NCBI GenBank assembly: GCA_044369995.1
Contig: JBILWG010000047.1
Location: 1-12,183, forward strand
Origin: F1-60-MAGs149 sp044369995
GTDB lineage: Bacteria; Actinomycetota; Thermoleophilia; Gaiellales; F1-60-MAGs149
Direction of reading: 5' to 3'
Length of the DNA stretch: 12,183 nt
Part shown: in pieces, positions 1-8,348 of the stretch
Layout of the letters: each line of letters starts with the position of its first letter
Position numbering within the stretch: the first letter of the stretch is position 1
The notes under the pieces: generated by a model
Told to the model about the DNA's origin: nothing
The model's database searches: none
The model's input: the letters and a program-made list of their open reading frames with translations, nothing else
Translations under genes and position numbers: made by a program

Positions 1-777
1 CCCGAGCGGTACCTGACGATCCGCGACGGCAGCCTGGTGCGCCTCACGCCGAAGCCGTTCTTCGAGGAGGGGCCCAAGACGGACCGGTACGACCTCGACA
101 GCCGGGTGGTCGATGGCGCCTTCTCGGTGCGCACCGGTCGGCCCTACGCGCTGCTCCGCAACGGCGCCGTCATGGCCGTCGGCATCGGGCCGGGTGGCAA
201 GGGCGGTCGCATGGCGGATCAGCGCATCGCCCGCGTGAACGGCGCCACGTCGCTGGACGTCGCACCGACAGGCGATGTGGTCGTCGGCGGCGGCACCTCG
301 CTGCGCATCATCGGCGTGAACGGCGTGGACGGGTCGATTCGGACCTCCTCCGCCATCATCGACGTCGCCGTGGAGCCCACCGGCGGCATCGTCGCACTGA
401 CCGGGAAGGGCCTGACGCTCGAGCGCTTCGACGAGCGGCTCAAGCGCTCCGTCGTGAAGCGCCTCGCCCGCCCCGCCGCGGGCCTCGATCTCGACGCCAA
501 AGGCGTCGTGATCCCGGCACCGATCGTGCGCGGGACCGACGCCGCACGTCGCGATGACCACGGTGCACTCGTGGTCACGGCCGACGGCAGGCTATCCGTG
601 CGCGGGGGGCAGGGCGAGGGCATCGTCAAGCCCCAGGCCGGCGTCGGGCGCCTCGTCGCCGTGCATCGCGCCTGGGAGCTGTACGACGCGAAGGCCTATC
701 CGGGTCCGATCGACACCGAGACGCGCGAGCTGCTCGAGCCGCCGCCTGCGCCGCCGCTCCCGCCGCTGCCGCAGTGA
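1..777 (+). CDS. Probable beta-propeller protein, 3' part only
   Basis: The frame is open from the first base, so the start lies outside the window; the GTG at 37 is probably internal. About 258 residues are visible. They form a run of short beta-strand repeats of about 35-45 residues, each with a small hydrophobic strand, a Gly/Asp turn and a second strand (for example LDVAPTGDVVVGG, VAVEPTGGIVALTG, ALVVTADGRLSVRG). This is the look of a beta-propeller of the NHL/WD40/TolB type, but I cannot assign a named family. The C-terminus is a proline-rich tail (EPPPAPPLPPLPQ), with no membrane anchor in the visible part. Its TGA stop overlaps the GTG start of the next gene by 4 bp, so the two are probably translated as an operon. 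Function unknown; that it is a real gene is likely from the long open frame and the coupling. Confidence 0.72.
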   Translation, partial: PERYLTIRDGSLVRLTPKPFFEEGPKTDRYDLDSRVVDGAFSVRTGRPYALLRNGAVMAVGIGPGGKGGRMADQRIARVNGATSLDVAPTGDVVVGGGTSLRIIGVNGVDGSIRTSSAIIDVAVEPTGGIVALTGKGLTLERFDERLKRSVVKRLARPAAGLDLDAKGVVIPAPIVRGTDAARRDDHGALVVTADGRLSVRGGQGEGIVKPQAGVGRLVAVHRAWELYDAKAYPGPIDTETRELLEPPPAPPLPPLPQ

Positions 778-1787
778 CAGCCGCGGGCGCCACGCTGCGC
801 ACCCGGCTCGTCGAGCGCATCCGCGCGGACGGGCCGCTGACGTTCGCGCAGTACATGGAGGCGGCGCTCTTCGATCCGGAGGCCGGGTTCTACACGCGCG
901 GACCCGGCATCGGCCAGGGGGGCCACTTCGCCACCGCCGCGATGGCGCATCCGGCCTTCGCCGCCGCGATCGTCGCCGAGGCGGCGGCCACGTGGGAGGC
1001 GATCGGGCGTCCGAAGCGCTTCCGCGTGACCGAGGCCGGCCCGGGCACGGGTGGGCTGGCACGTCGCGTCAGCGACGGCCTGAGCGAGCGCGGCATTGCC
1101 CACGAGCTCGTGCTGATCGAGGTGAGCAGCGGCCTGCAGGCCCGGCAGCGCGAGACGCTCGCCGGCGTGGAGGCGCGCTGGGTGGAGCACCCGGCGGAGC
1201 TGAAGCCGGCGTCGGGCTTCCTGTACGCCAACGAGGTGCTCGACGCGCTGCCCGTGCGCGTGCTGCAGTGGCCCGATGAGGTGCTGGTCGACGCCGACGC
1301 CAGCGGGCGGCTGGTGGAGGCGCTGCGGCCGGCCGAGCCGGCGATTGCGCGTCTGCTGAGCGCGCAGGTGGAGCCGCGCATGGGCGCGCGCTACGCCGTG
1401 CGCCCAGCGCTGCTGCCCCTCGTCGCCTCGCTGGTCGGCAGCGTGCGGCGCGGCCGCATCGCGCTGATCGACTACGGGGGTGTCGGCAGCGAGGTGCACG
1501 ACGGCCGACGGCCGCCGGTGCGGACGTACATCGGCGGCCAGCAGGGCGGCGATCCGCTGCAGGCGCCCGGTACGCAGGATCTGACGGCCGACGTCGACTT
1601 CGGCGCGCTCTCCGACGCCGCCAAAGCAGTCGGCGTGGAGGTCGAGGCGCTGGTCACGCAGCCGGCCTGGCTGCGCGGTCACGGCTGGGAGGCGCCGCCC
1701 GCGGATGCGCGGACGGAGGAGGACTGGGCGCTCGCCGGTCTCCTCGACGAGCGCCTGCCCTTCATGGTCTGGCTTGCGCGGCGGTAG
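774..1787 (+). CDS. SAM-dependent methyltransferase, MidA/NDUFAF7 family (COG1565)
   Basis: 337 residues, starting at GTG 774, which overlaps the upstream stop (GTGA). The family landmarks appear in order: the N-terminal GPLTFAQYMEAALFDPEAGF region (residues 20-39), HFATAA (51-56) in place of the usual GDFxTA, the SAM-binding glycine motif EAGPGTGGL (87-95), YANEVLDALPV (151-161) matching the family's SNExxDALPV, LIDYGG (231-236), and the QDLTADVDFGAL segment (268-279), typically DITAHVDF. The mitochondrial member NDUFAF7 dimethylates an arginine of the complex I subunit NDUFS2; bacterial members are little characterised. No complex I genes are visible here, so the substrate is unknown. The protein is slightly short for the family but looks complete. 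The stop is only 12 bp from the convergent CDGSH gene. Family assignment is confident; substrate is not. Confidence 0.9.
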   Translation: MTAAGATLRTRLVERIRADGPLTFAQYMEAALFDPEAGFYTRGPGIGQGGHFATAAMAHPAFAAAIVAEAAATWEAIGRPKRFRVTEAGPGTGGLARRVSDGLSERGIAHELVLIEVSSGLQARQRETLAGVEARWVEHPAELKPASGFLYANEVLDALPVRVLQWPDEVLVDADASGRLVEALRPAEPAIARLLSAQVEPRMGARYAVRPALLPLVASLVGSVRRGRIALIDYGGVGSEVHDGRRPPVRTYIGGQQGGDPLQAPGTQDLTADVDFGALSDAAKAVGVEVEALVTQPAWLRGHGWEAPPADARTEEDWALAGLLDERLPFMVWLARR

Positions 1788-1799
1788 CCGCGCGGTGCC

Positions 1800-2009
1800 T
1801 CAGCCCTCGTCGCCGACGTGCGGTGCCGACTCGAAGCCGGCCGCCTTGTGCGAGCCGTCGCAGAACGGCTTGGTCTGCGAGGCGCCACAGCGGCACAGGA
1901 AGGCCTCGCCCTCGATCGTGTACGGGTTGCCGTCGACGTCCTCGACGACGAACGAGCCGCTGACCATCGCGGAGCCGTTCTTCTTGATGCGGATCGTGCA
2001 ATCGGCCAT
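1800..2009 (-). CDS. CDGSH-type iron-sulfur protein
   Basis: 69 residues with the complete CDGSH cluster signature: Cys39, Cys41, Ser44, Pro48, Cys50, Asp51, Gly52 and His54, spaced C-x-C-x2-S-x3-P-x-C-D-G-x-H. In this family three cysteines and one histidine hold a redox-active, pH-labile [2Fe-2S] cluster. The first 38 residues form a beta-rich lead-in (SGSFVVEDVDGNPYTI) seen in small bacterial members; no signal peptide or membrane segment, so a soluble cytoplasmic protein. The ATG at 2009 is supported by an AGGAGG ribosome site 5 nt upstream (complement of 2015-2020). The partner is unknown; electron transfer or cluster donation are family-level possibilities only. The leader contains a strong hairpin that reaches the ribosome site (see 2018-2067). 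Confidence 0.93.
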   Translation of the reverse strand: MADCTIRIKKNGSAMVSGSFVVEDVDGNPYTIEGEAFLCRCGASQTKPFCDGSHKAAGFESAPHVGDEG

Positions 2010-2017
2010 CGTGGCCT

Positions 2018-2067
2018 CCTCGCGTCGGGGAAAAGGGGCGAACCCCTTTTCGCGTTGTCATGCGAGG
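2018..2067 (-). promoter_or_regulatory. Compound hairpin in the leader of the CDGSH gene
   Basis: Read on the minus strand, GAAAAGGGG (2051-2043) pairs with CCCCTTTTC (2038-2030) around a TTCG loop (2042-2039): 9 bp with a UUCG tetraloop. An outer pairing CCTCGC (2067-2062) with GCGAGG (2023-2018) encloses it and takes up three bases (2018-2020) of the AGGAGG ribosome site. A -10-like TACCGT (complement of 2069-2074) just upstream would start transcription near 2062, at the outer stem; I see no good -35. It could be a translation-control hairpin, a terminator/insulator for the upstream lipoprotein gene, or a diverged member of the repeat family at 9780-9893, which shares the AAAGGGG/CCCTTTT arms and a nearby CATGCGA. 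Confidence 0.5.
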
Positions 2068-2085
2068 CACGGTAGCCGGTGCGCG

Positions 2086-2102
2086 CGCCGTGCAGTACGG
2101 CG
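2086..2102 (-). terminator. Possible terminator hairpin after the lipoprotein gene
   Basis: On the minus strand, CGCCGT pairs with ACGGCG around a 5-nt loop, beginning 5 nt after the lipoprotein stop (2107-2109). There is no T-tract. The AAAAGGGG hairpin about 35 nt further on may do the same job, so the assignment is tentative. Confidence 0.35.
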
Positions 2103-2106
2103 ACCG

Positions 2107-3681
2107 CTATCCGGTGACGGGAGTAGCGGGCTTGCCCGCGGTCAGCGGCGTTCGTGGCAGGACGAGTGATCGCGTCGTTGTCTTGGCGCTACCGCCCGTC
2201 GGCGCGAACGTCGTGGCGACCGTGAGTCGCAGTGCTCCGCGCGACAGTGCGATACGAGCCCGTTTGCCGATCAGGCAGGTGAGGGTGTACGTGCCCGCAC
2301 GCGTTGCGGTCTTCGTCGTCGAGCACAGCGTCGTGCGCTTGCGGGCCACACCCGTGGTCGACACTTTGACGCTGCCGGGCCCGGGCACCTGCAGCACCGT
2401 CGTGATCGCGATCGTGGAGTTTGTCGTGGAGATCGTCGGCGTCTTGGCGGTGAAGGCGTTTGAAGGACGCGAGAACGTCGCCGTCACCGAGCGCGCCTCC
2501 GACATGGCAAGCGTGCAGGTCGCCGCGGCACCGGTACAGGAACCCGTCCAGCCGGTGAAGGTCGAGCCCTTCGCCGCCGTCGCGGTCAACGTGACGGACT
2601 GGTAGCTGAGGTAGCTGCGTGTGCATGTGGCGCCGCAGTCGATGCCGCTCGGGCTGCTCGAGACGGACCCAGAGCCGACAATCGATACGTTGAGCGTCGT
2701 TGCTGTCGCGACGGTAACGGTCTCGAGTGGTCCGGTCTCGCCGCCGACGAGGAGTGACGTGCCGGCGGGATTCAGATACAGCCAGGTGCCGGGCCCCGGG
2801 ACGGTCAACGTCGGAGCCGCGAGGGCTGTCATCGTCGCGGTGTCAAGCACCGTAAGGGTCCCTGGCGTGCTGTTTTGGGTGAAGTAGATGCGCGACCCAT
2901 CGGGCGAGATCGCGGCGCTTGCCTTCGGGTCGCCCGTCGTCGGCCCGACATATGTCCCGACCACCTGCATGGTCTCGACGTCGACCTTCTGGATGGCGTC
3001 CGTGCGTCCGAGATAGGCGTGCTTTCCGTCGGGGCTGAGGACGATGACAGTGATGTTGTCGTAGGTTCGGTCCACTGCAAGGGTGTTCTCCACCAGTGGC
3101 CCCGCGCTCGACGCGAGCGAACCTGTCTCCACGCGGTTGAGCTGTGGTGCGCCCCCAGCATCCTGTCCGCTGTAGAGAAGGTATCGACCATTCGGTGTGA
3201 GCACGGCCTGGCGGCTAATGACGGTGGCCATCGTGGCCGAGGTCTTGGTGGTCTCGGTGGTCATGGCGGGGACGTCGACACGACTCACGCTGGTGCTGCT
3301 GACGAGATACAGATACCCGTCTTTCCCCATCGCTGCGGCCTGGGGCGTGACCGTGAGCGTCATGGCGGCGATGTCCTGCAGATCAGAGGCGCGTACATGG
3401 CGGAGCGTCGTACCTGCTGTGAAATAGCCCGTGGTGCCATCGATGGCGAGCGCACCGCTGCCAATCTGCGCACTCGGCAGCGATAGCGTTTCGGAAGCAG
3501 GAGCGCCCGTCGGTCCGGCATAGATCCAACTGTTCGAGGGGGAGCCGCCCACCACTTTCGTCCAGTACAGCCGCGACCCATCGGGCGAGGCGACGACGTA
3601 ACTCGAGCAGCCGGCGAGCAGCGCACCGGCGACGATCGCGACCAGGCCTAGGCTCCACCGGTGCTGAAGAAGCCCTCGCAT
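2107..3681 (-). CDS. Secreted lipoprotein: beta-propeller, InlB-like repeat and C-terminal beta domain
   Basis: The frame opens at 3741, but I choose ATG 3681 (524 residues) because it places a textbook lipoprotein signal at the N-terminus: Arg2/Arg8, hydrophobic SLGLVAIVAGALLAG, lipobox LLAGC with Cys25 lipidated. An AGGG lies about 10 nt upstream. Residues about 28-330 are YVTN-like propeller repeats (VVASPDGSRLYW, VLSPDGKHAYLG, AISPDGSRIYF). Residues about 331-404 are a bacterial InlB B-repeat-like domain (GSGSVSSSPSGIDCGATC, FTGWTGSCTGAAATC) with two cysteine pairs, the first at 349/353. Residues about 415-524 form a Thr/Arg-rich beta domain (AGTYTLTCLIGKRARIAL) of a kind frequent in Thermoleophilia surface proteins. 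Such proteins are usually exported and anchored outside; a binding or adhesion role is inference. Neighbours give no functional hint. Confidence 0.85.
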   Translation of the reverse strand: MRGLLQHRWSLGLVAIVAGALLAGCSSYVVASPDGSRLYWTKVVGGSPSNSWIYAGPTGAPASETLSLPSAQIGSGALAIDGTTGYFTAGTTLRHVRASDLQDIAAMTLTVTPQAAAMGKDGYLYLVSSTSVSRVDVPAMTTETTKTSATMATVISRQAVLTPNGRYLLYSGQDAGGAPQLNRVETGSLASSAGPLVENTLAVDRTYDNITVIVLSPDGKHAYLGRTDAIQKVDVETMQVVGTYVGPTTGDPKASAAISPDGSRIYFTQNSTPGTLTVLDTATMTALAAPTLTVPGPGTWLYLNPAGTSLLVGGETGPLETVTVATATTLNVSIVGSGSVSSSPSGIDCGATCTRSYLSYQSVTLTATAAKGSTFTGWTGSCTGAAATCTLAMSEARSVTATFSRPSNAFTAKTPTISTTNSTIAITTVLQVPGPGSVKVSTTGVARKRTTLCSTTKTATRAGTYTLTCLIGKRARIALSRGALRLTVATTFAPTGGSAKTTTRSLVLPRTPLTAGKPATPVTG

Positions 3682-3745
3682 GCACAGCAACCCTAGCGGA
3701 CGCTCGCGATTGGGCGCTGTTGAGCGATGACGGGCGACCAACGAC

Positions 3746-3775
3746 GAAGGGCCCCGGCCGAAGCCGAGGCCCTTC
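3746..3775 (-). terminator. Terminator hairpin of the groES-groEL operon
   Basis: Lies 40 bp after the groEL stop. The outer stem is GAAGGGCC/GGCCCTTC (3746-3753 with 3768-3775), then one mismatch, then CGGC/GCCG closing a 4-nt loop (3759-3762). Read on the minus strand the loop is C(TTCG)G, the exceptionally stable tetraloop. Twelve base pairs in 30 nt make this the strongest hairpin near groEL. The downstream T-tract is weak, as is common in high-GC actinobacteria. It lies within 70 bp of the lipoprotein start at 3681, so it also shields that gene from groEL read-through. Confidence 0.8.
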
Positions 3776-3815
3776 AGGGTCGAGCGGTGATTCAGGCAGA
3801 GCCCGAATCGCCTCC

Positions 3816-5450
<1,635 letters not shown>

Positions 5451-5479
5451 GAGAATTCCTCAGTCAGAAGGGGAGTGGA

Positions 5480-5791
5480 TTACTTCTTGCCCTTGGCGGG
5501 CTTGCTGCTGCCGATCACGGCGAGGATGTCGGACTCGCGCAGGATCAGGTAGTCCTTGCCGCCGTCCTTGACCTCGGTGCCGCCGTACTTCGAGAAGAGG
5601 ATCTCGTCGCCGACCGCGACCTCGAGCGGCACGTGATGGCCGAACTCGTAGTGGCCGGAGCCAACGGCGAGGATCTTGGCGCGCTGGGGCTTCTCCTGCG
5701 CGGTCTCGGGGAGGACGATGCCACTGGCCGTCGTCGTCTCCTCCGCCTGCACTTCGGCGATCACGCGATCGCCAAGCGGCTTGAGGTTCAT
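5480..5791 (-). CDS. groES: 10-kDa co-chaperonin GroES
   Basis: 103 residues. GroES is the seven-membered lid of the GroEL chamber. MNLKPLGDRVIAEV is the standard N-terminus; the mobile loop ETTTASGIVLPETAQEKPQ carries the Ile-Val-Leu that docks onto GroEL, and the DEILFSKYGGTEVK and YLILRESDILAVI strands complete the fold. The frame opens at 5842, but ATG 5791 is the true start: it has GGAGG 5 nt upstream, matches the family N-terminus, and the longer form would run through the CIRCE operator. Unusual is a basic C-terminal extension, GSSKPAKGKK, after the point where most GroES proteins end. It is first in the operon with groEL. Confidence 0.98.
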   Translation of the reverse strand: MNLKPLGDRVIAEVQAEETTTASGIVLPETAQEKPQRAKILAVGSGHYEFGHHVPLEVAVGDEILFSKYGGTEVKDGGKDYLILRESDILAVIGSSKPAKGKK

Positions 5792-5829
5792 GCTGACCTC
5801 CAAGGTCATGGGTTGAGGGGTGAAAATCG

Positions 5830-5856
5830 TTGGCACTCTCATCGGTTGAGTGCCAG
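5830..5856 (-). promoter_or_regulatory. CIRCE operator (HrcA-binding site) of groES-groEL
   Basis: TTGGCACTC - 9 nt - GAGTGCCAG, against the consensus TTAGCACTC-N9-GAGTGCTAA. Eight of nine arm positions pair. The site begins at the predicted transcription start and ends 38 bp before the groES ATG. The repressor HrcA binds this element when GroEL is available and is released during heat shock. hrcA itself is not in the window. Confidence 0.95.
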
Positions 5857-5861
5857 ACGAG

Positions 5862-5890
5862 ACTATACGAACCCTACCTCACGTTCGCAA
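5862..5890 (-). promoter_or_regulatory. Housekeeping-type promoter of groES-groEL
   Basis: On the minus strand, -35 TTGCGA (5890-5885), exactly 17 nt of spacer, -10 TATAGT (5867-5862). The predicted start at about 5855 falls on the first bases of the CIRCE element, the usual arrangement for HrcA repression. Confidence 0.85.
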
Positions 5891-5897
5891 ATCGGAA

Positions 5898-5924
5898 CCG
5901 GCACTCTTAGTACGAGAGTGACAG
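5898..5924. promoter_or_regulatory. Second, degenerate CIRCE-like element
   Basis: CCGGCACTC - 9 nt - GAGTGACAG: the GCACTC and GAGTG cores have the exact CIRCE spacing. It sits just upstream of the -35 and covers the stop codon and last codons of the MFS gene (5907). The two CIRCE centres are 68 bp apart. The right arm is coding (…Leu-Ser-Tyr-stop), so the resemblance could be chance. Confidence 0.4.
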
Positions 5925-7067
5925 ATTTCGTGCGCGAGACCGCATCAGCACTGCGATGGCGATCAGTCCGGCCGTCAGGATCGCCGCCGTGACATAGGCC
6001 GCGGAGTCCGAGCTGACATCGGCGATCTGCGCCGCCGCCAGCGGCACCAGCGCAGTCGCGCCGGTCCAGCAGATGTTGACGATGCCGTTGGCGGTGCCGT
6101 GGGGCAGGCCGAGGTCGTCGGAGGCGGACGCGATCATCGGGTAGATGCCGGTCATCAGCAGCGGGAACAGCGGACCGAGCCCGATGACGCCACCGGCAAT
6201 CAACCAGGTGGGCAGCGGCAGCGCCAGCACCGTCGTCAGCACCACCAGCCCGGCCGCGCCGACCACGCACAGCCCGAAGCTGCCGATCCGTTCGGCCAGG
6301 CGACCGGCGAGCGCACCCGCACCGACGCCGAGCAGTGCGCCGGCCGACAGGATCAGACCGATCGTGGTCGCGCTGACATCGCGCGCGCCGAGTTCGAGCA
6401 CCGCGAGCAGATCGACCGTCGAGAAGCAGATCGCGACCGTGAACGAGAAGCAGAGCGCGGCGATCACCATCGGATGGCCGACGAGCCGCTGCAGCGTCGC
6501 CAGCAGCGGTGGGCCAGGCTCCGGAATGCGACCGGCGGGAGCGAGCAGCGCGAGGATGAGCGCGCCGACACCGATGACCGCGACGAGCGAGAAGGCGAGC
6601 ATGATGCTCGTCGCCGCGGCCAGCGCGCCGACGACCGGACCGCCAACCGCGCCCGCGGCCGAGAGACCGGCGATCAACCCGACGATGCGAGACCGCTGCT
6701 CCGTGGCCGTGTTCTCCGTGAGCCACGACATCGCAGCCGACCAGCCGCAGCCGCCCGCAACCCCCTGCAGCCCGCGGGCAGCCACGAGCACCGCGAACGT
6801 CGGTGCGAACGCGAAGATCGCCGAGGCCAGGGCGAAGCAGACCAGTCCGCCGATGACGACGTGGCGCGGCCCGAAGCGTCCCGCCAACCAACCGGCTGGG
6901 ATCGACGTGACGACGAAAGCGACCTGGTAGCTCGACAGCAGGAGGGCGACCTCGAGCTTGGACAGGTCGTATTGCTCGGAGAGGCCCGGCAGCAGCGGAA
7001 ACAGTGCGAGATACAGCAGCCCATCGATGAACATGGTCGTGCCGACGGCGAGGCGGATCCGCTGCAT
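5907..7067 (-). CDS. MFS transporter, DHA1-like, downstream copy of a tandem pair
   Basis: 386 residues, almost entirely hydrophobic, consistent with about 12 membrane spans in the inner membrane. The MFS motif A region in the loop after span 2 reads PAGWLAGRFGPRHVV. Other conserved patches shared with its neighbour are TTMFIDGLLYLA at the N-terminus, ARGLQGVAGGCGW (span 4), AGAVGGPVVGA (motif C-like, GP in span 5, typical of drug/H+ antiporters), LALPLPTWL, FPLLMTGIYP, SDDLGLPHGTANGIVN and a C-terminal SRARNLSLSY. Substrate cannot be read from the sequence. The gene begins 28 bp after the end of the other copy and has no ribosome site; instead a -10-like TACACT lies 6 nt before the ATG (7074-7079). 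It ends 115 bp upstream of groES without an obvious terminator. Confidence 0.93.
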   Translation of the reverse strand: MQRIRLAVGTTMFIDGLLYLALFPLLPGLSEQYDLSKLEVALLLSSYQVAFVVTSIPAGWLAGRFGPRHVVIGGLVCFALASAIFAFAPTFAVLVAARGLQGVAGGCGWSAAMSWLTENTATEQRSRIVGLIAGLSAAGAVGGPVVGALAAATSIMLAFSLVAVIGVGALILALLAPAGRIPEPGPPLLATLQRLVGHPMVIAALCFSFTVAICFSTVDLLAVLELGARDVSATTIGLILSAGALLGVGAGALAGRLAERIGSFGLCVVGAAGLVVLTTVLALPLPTWLIAGGVIGLGPLFPLLMTGIYPMIASASDDLGLPHGTANGIVNICWTGATALVPLAAAQIADVSSDSAAYVTAAILTAGLIAIAVLMRSRARNLSLSY

Positions 7068-7073
7068 CGCGGC

Positions 7074-7079
7074 AGTGTA
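7074..7079 (-). promoter_or_regulatory. -10 element for a probable leaderless start (MFS copy 1)
   Basis: TACACT on the minus strand, six bases before the ATG at 7067, would place the transcription start at or next to the start codon. No Shine-Dalgarno sequence is present. The same hexamer, spacing and flanking bases occur before the paralog at 8256. No convincing -35. Confidence 0.55.
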
Positions 7080-7095
7080 CGGCCGCGATCGATGC

Positions 7096-8256
7096 TCAGT
7101 GCGAGAGCGAGCGCGCGCGCGACTGGCGACGCATGATGGTCGCCAGAACCAGCAGCGCCGCGACGAGCGTGCCGGACGCGATGTACGCCACCGGATCGCC
7201 GAACGCCTCGGCCACCGGCGCGATCACGAGCGGCACGATCGCGAAACCCGCCGACCAGACCATGTTCGCGAGCGCGTTGGCGGTGCCATGCGACAGCCCG
7301 AGATCGTCCGCCGCACTCGTCATCAGCGGGAAGATGCCCGTCATCAGGATCGGGAAGAACGGTCCGATCGCCACCAGGACGGCGAGGATCATCCACGTCG
7401 GGAGGGGCAGGGCGAGCAGCCACGGCATCACGCCGAGGCCGATGCCGCCGATCATCGCAATACGGAACGAGCCCACGCGCTCGCCGATCCGGCCGGCCGC
7501 GATGCCCGCGCCGATACCGAGGACCGCGCCCGCCGCGATGGCGATACCGATCGTCGTCGTGCTGACGCCTGCGGCACCGAGCGCCAGCGTGCCGAGCAGA
7601 TCGACGGCCGCCACGCCCGCCGCATCGGCCAGCGCGAAGGCGAGCGCGCAGATCACGAGCGGGTGGCGGAGCAGCTGTCCGAGCGTCTTGTGCAGTGCCG
7701 GGTCGCGCGGGAGTGTCGCTCCCGGCGGCGTCAGGATGGTCGCGGTGAGGGCGACCAGCGCGAGTGCGCCGGCGATGCCGAAGGCGAGCTCGGGGGAGGT
7801 CGCACCGGCGATCGCGCCGAGCACGGGACCCGCCACGGCACCGGCCGAGAGCACACCCGAGATCGCCCCGATCGCGCGTGACCGACGCTCGGGTGCCACA
7901 TTGCCGGTCAGCCACGCCATCGCCGCGGCCCAGCCGACACCGCCGCCGACGCCCTGCAACAGGCGCGCCACGATGACCAGCTCGCCGGACTGCGCGAGCG
8001 CGAACAACGCGGTCGCGGCGATGAAGAACGTGGTGCCGACGAGGACGACCCGGCGGGGTCCGAAGCGTCCGGCGAGCCAGCCGGCGGGCGTGGTGGTGAG
8101 CAGGAAGGCGACGGGGTACGCCGCCAGCAGCACCGCCGCGCCGACCTTCGAGAGGCCGAACTCGTCGGCGTACCACGGCAGCAGCGGGACGATCGCCAGA
8201 TACAGCAGCGAATCGACGAACATCGTCGTCGAGACCGCGAAGAAGAGCCGACGCAT
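7096..8256 (-). CDS. MFS transporter, DHA1-like, upstream copy of a tandem pair
   Basis: 386 residues, the same length as its neighbour and alignable along its whole length, with roughly half the positions identical by eye. Landmarks: TTMFVDSLLYLA, motif A PAGWLAGRFGPRRVVLVG, ARLLQGVGGGVGW, motif C-like AGAVAGPVLGA, LALPLPTWM, FPILMTGIFP, ADDLGLSHGTANALAN, and the terminal SRARSLSH. It is an inner-membrane secondary transporter, probably an exporter from its motif C; substrate unknown. No ribosome site precedes the ATG; TACACT sits 6 nt upstream, and a 7-bp palindrome overlaps the -35 region. The pair is a tandem duplication that included the promoter. Sequence divergence suggests an old event, perhaps with separate substrates or a heterodimer; the latter is speculation. 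Confidence 0.93.
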   Translation of the reverse strand: MRRLFFAVSTTMFVDSLLYLAIVPLLPWYADEFGLSKVGAAVLLAAYPVAFLLTTTPAGWLAGRFGPRRVVLVGTTFFIAATALFALAQSGELVIVARLLQGVGGGVGWAAAMAWLTGNVAPERRSRAIGAISGVLSAGAVAGPVLGAIAGATSPELAFGIAGALALVALTATILTPPGATLPRDPALHKTLGQLLRHPLVICALAFALADAAGVAAVDLLGTLALGAAGVSTTTIGIAIAAGAVLGIGAGIAAGRIGERVGSFRIAMIGGIGLGVMPWLLALPLPTWMILAVLVAIGPFFPILMTGIFPLMTSAADDLGLSHGTANALANMVWSAGFAIVPLVIAPVAEAFGDPVAYIASGTLVAALLVLATIMRRQSRARSLSH

Positions 8257-8262
8257 CGCGCC

Positions 8263-8268
8263 AGTGTA
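8263..8268 (-). promoter_or_regulatory. -10 element for a probable leaderless start (MFS copy 2)
   Basis: TACACT, six bases before the ATG at 8256, with no Shine-Dalgarno. The context GTACACTGgCGCGATG matches the context of the other MFS copy at all but one base. Confidence 0.6.
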
Positions 8269-8275
8269 CCGACGA

Positions 8276-8293
8276 CCTGATCGTCTGATCAGG
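8276..8293. promoter_or_regulatory. Candidate operator palindrome between divergent genes
   Basis: CCTGATC - GTCT - GATCAGG is a perfect 7-bp inverted repeat with a 4-nt centre. It covers the -35 position of the leftward MFS promoter and lies upstream of the rightward ASCH gene, so a dimeric repressor could control either. No regulator gene is adjacent. Confidence 0.45.
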
Positions 8294-8348
8294 AGGCGCT
8301 GGTGGCGCGCGCCCGATACGATGCACGGACAGGAAGGTCGGAGGTCCG

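Noticed and set aside
2059..2074. Leaderless start at the ATG at 2061 (TACCGT, 7 nt, ATG) for a 99-codon leftward frame
   Set aside because: The frame overlaps the CDGSH gene out of register and is Arg-rich with no domain; TACCGT is better read as a possible CDGSH promoter.
3682..3741. Longer start for the lipoprotein at 3741
   Set aside because: It would put 20 non-hydrophobic residues before the lipoprotein signal and lies next to the groEL terminator.
5792..5842. Longer start for GroES at 5842
   Set aside because: The added residues are translated from the CIRCE operator and are absent from the family; ATG 5791 has a good ribosome site.
6674..8326. 550-codon leftward frame across both MFS genes
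   Set aside because: Arg/Ala-rich out-of-frame shadow; the MFS frames carry the conserved motifs.
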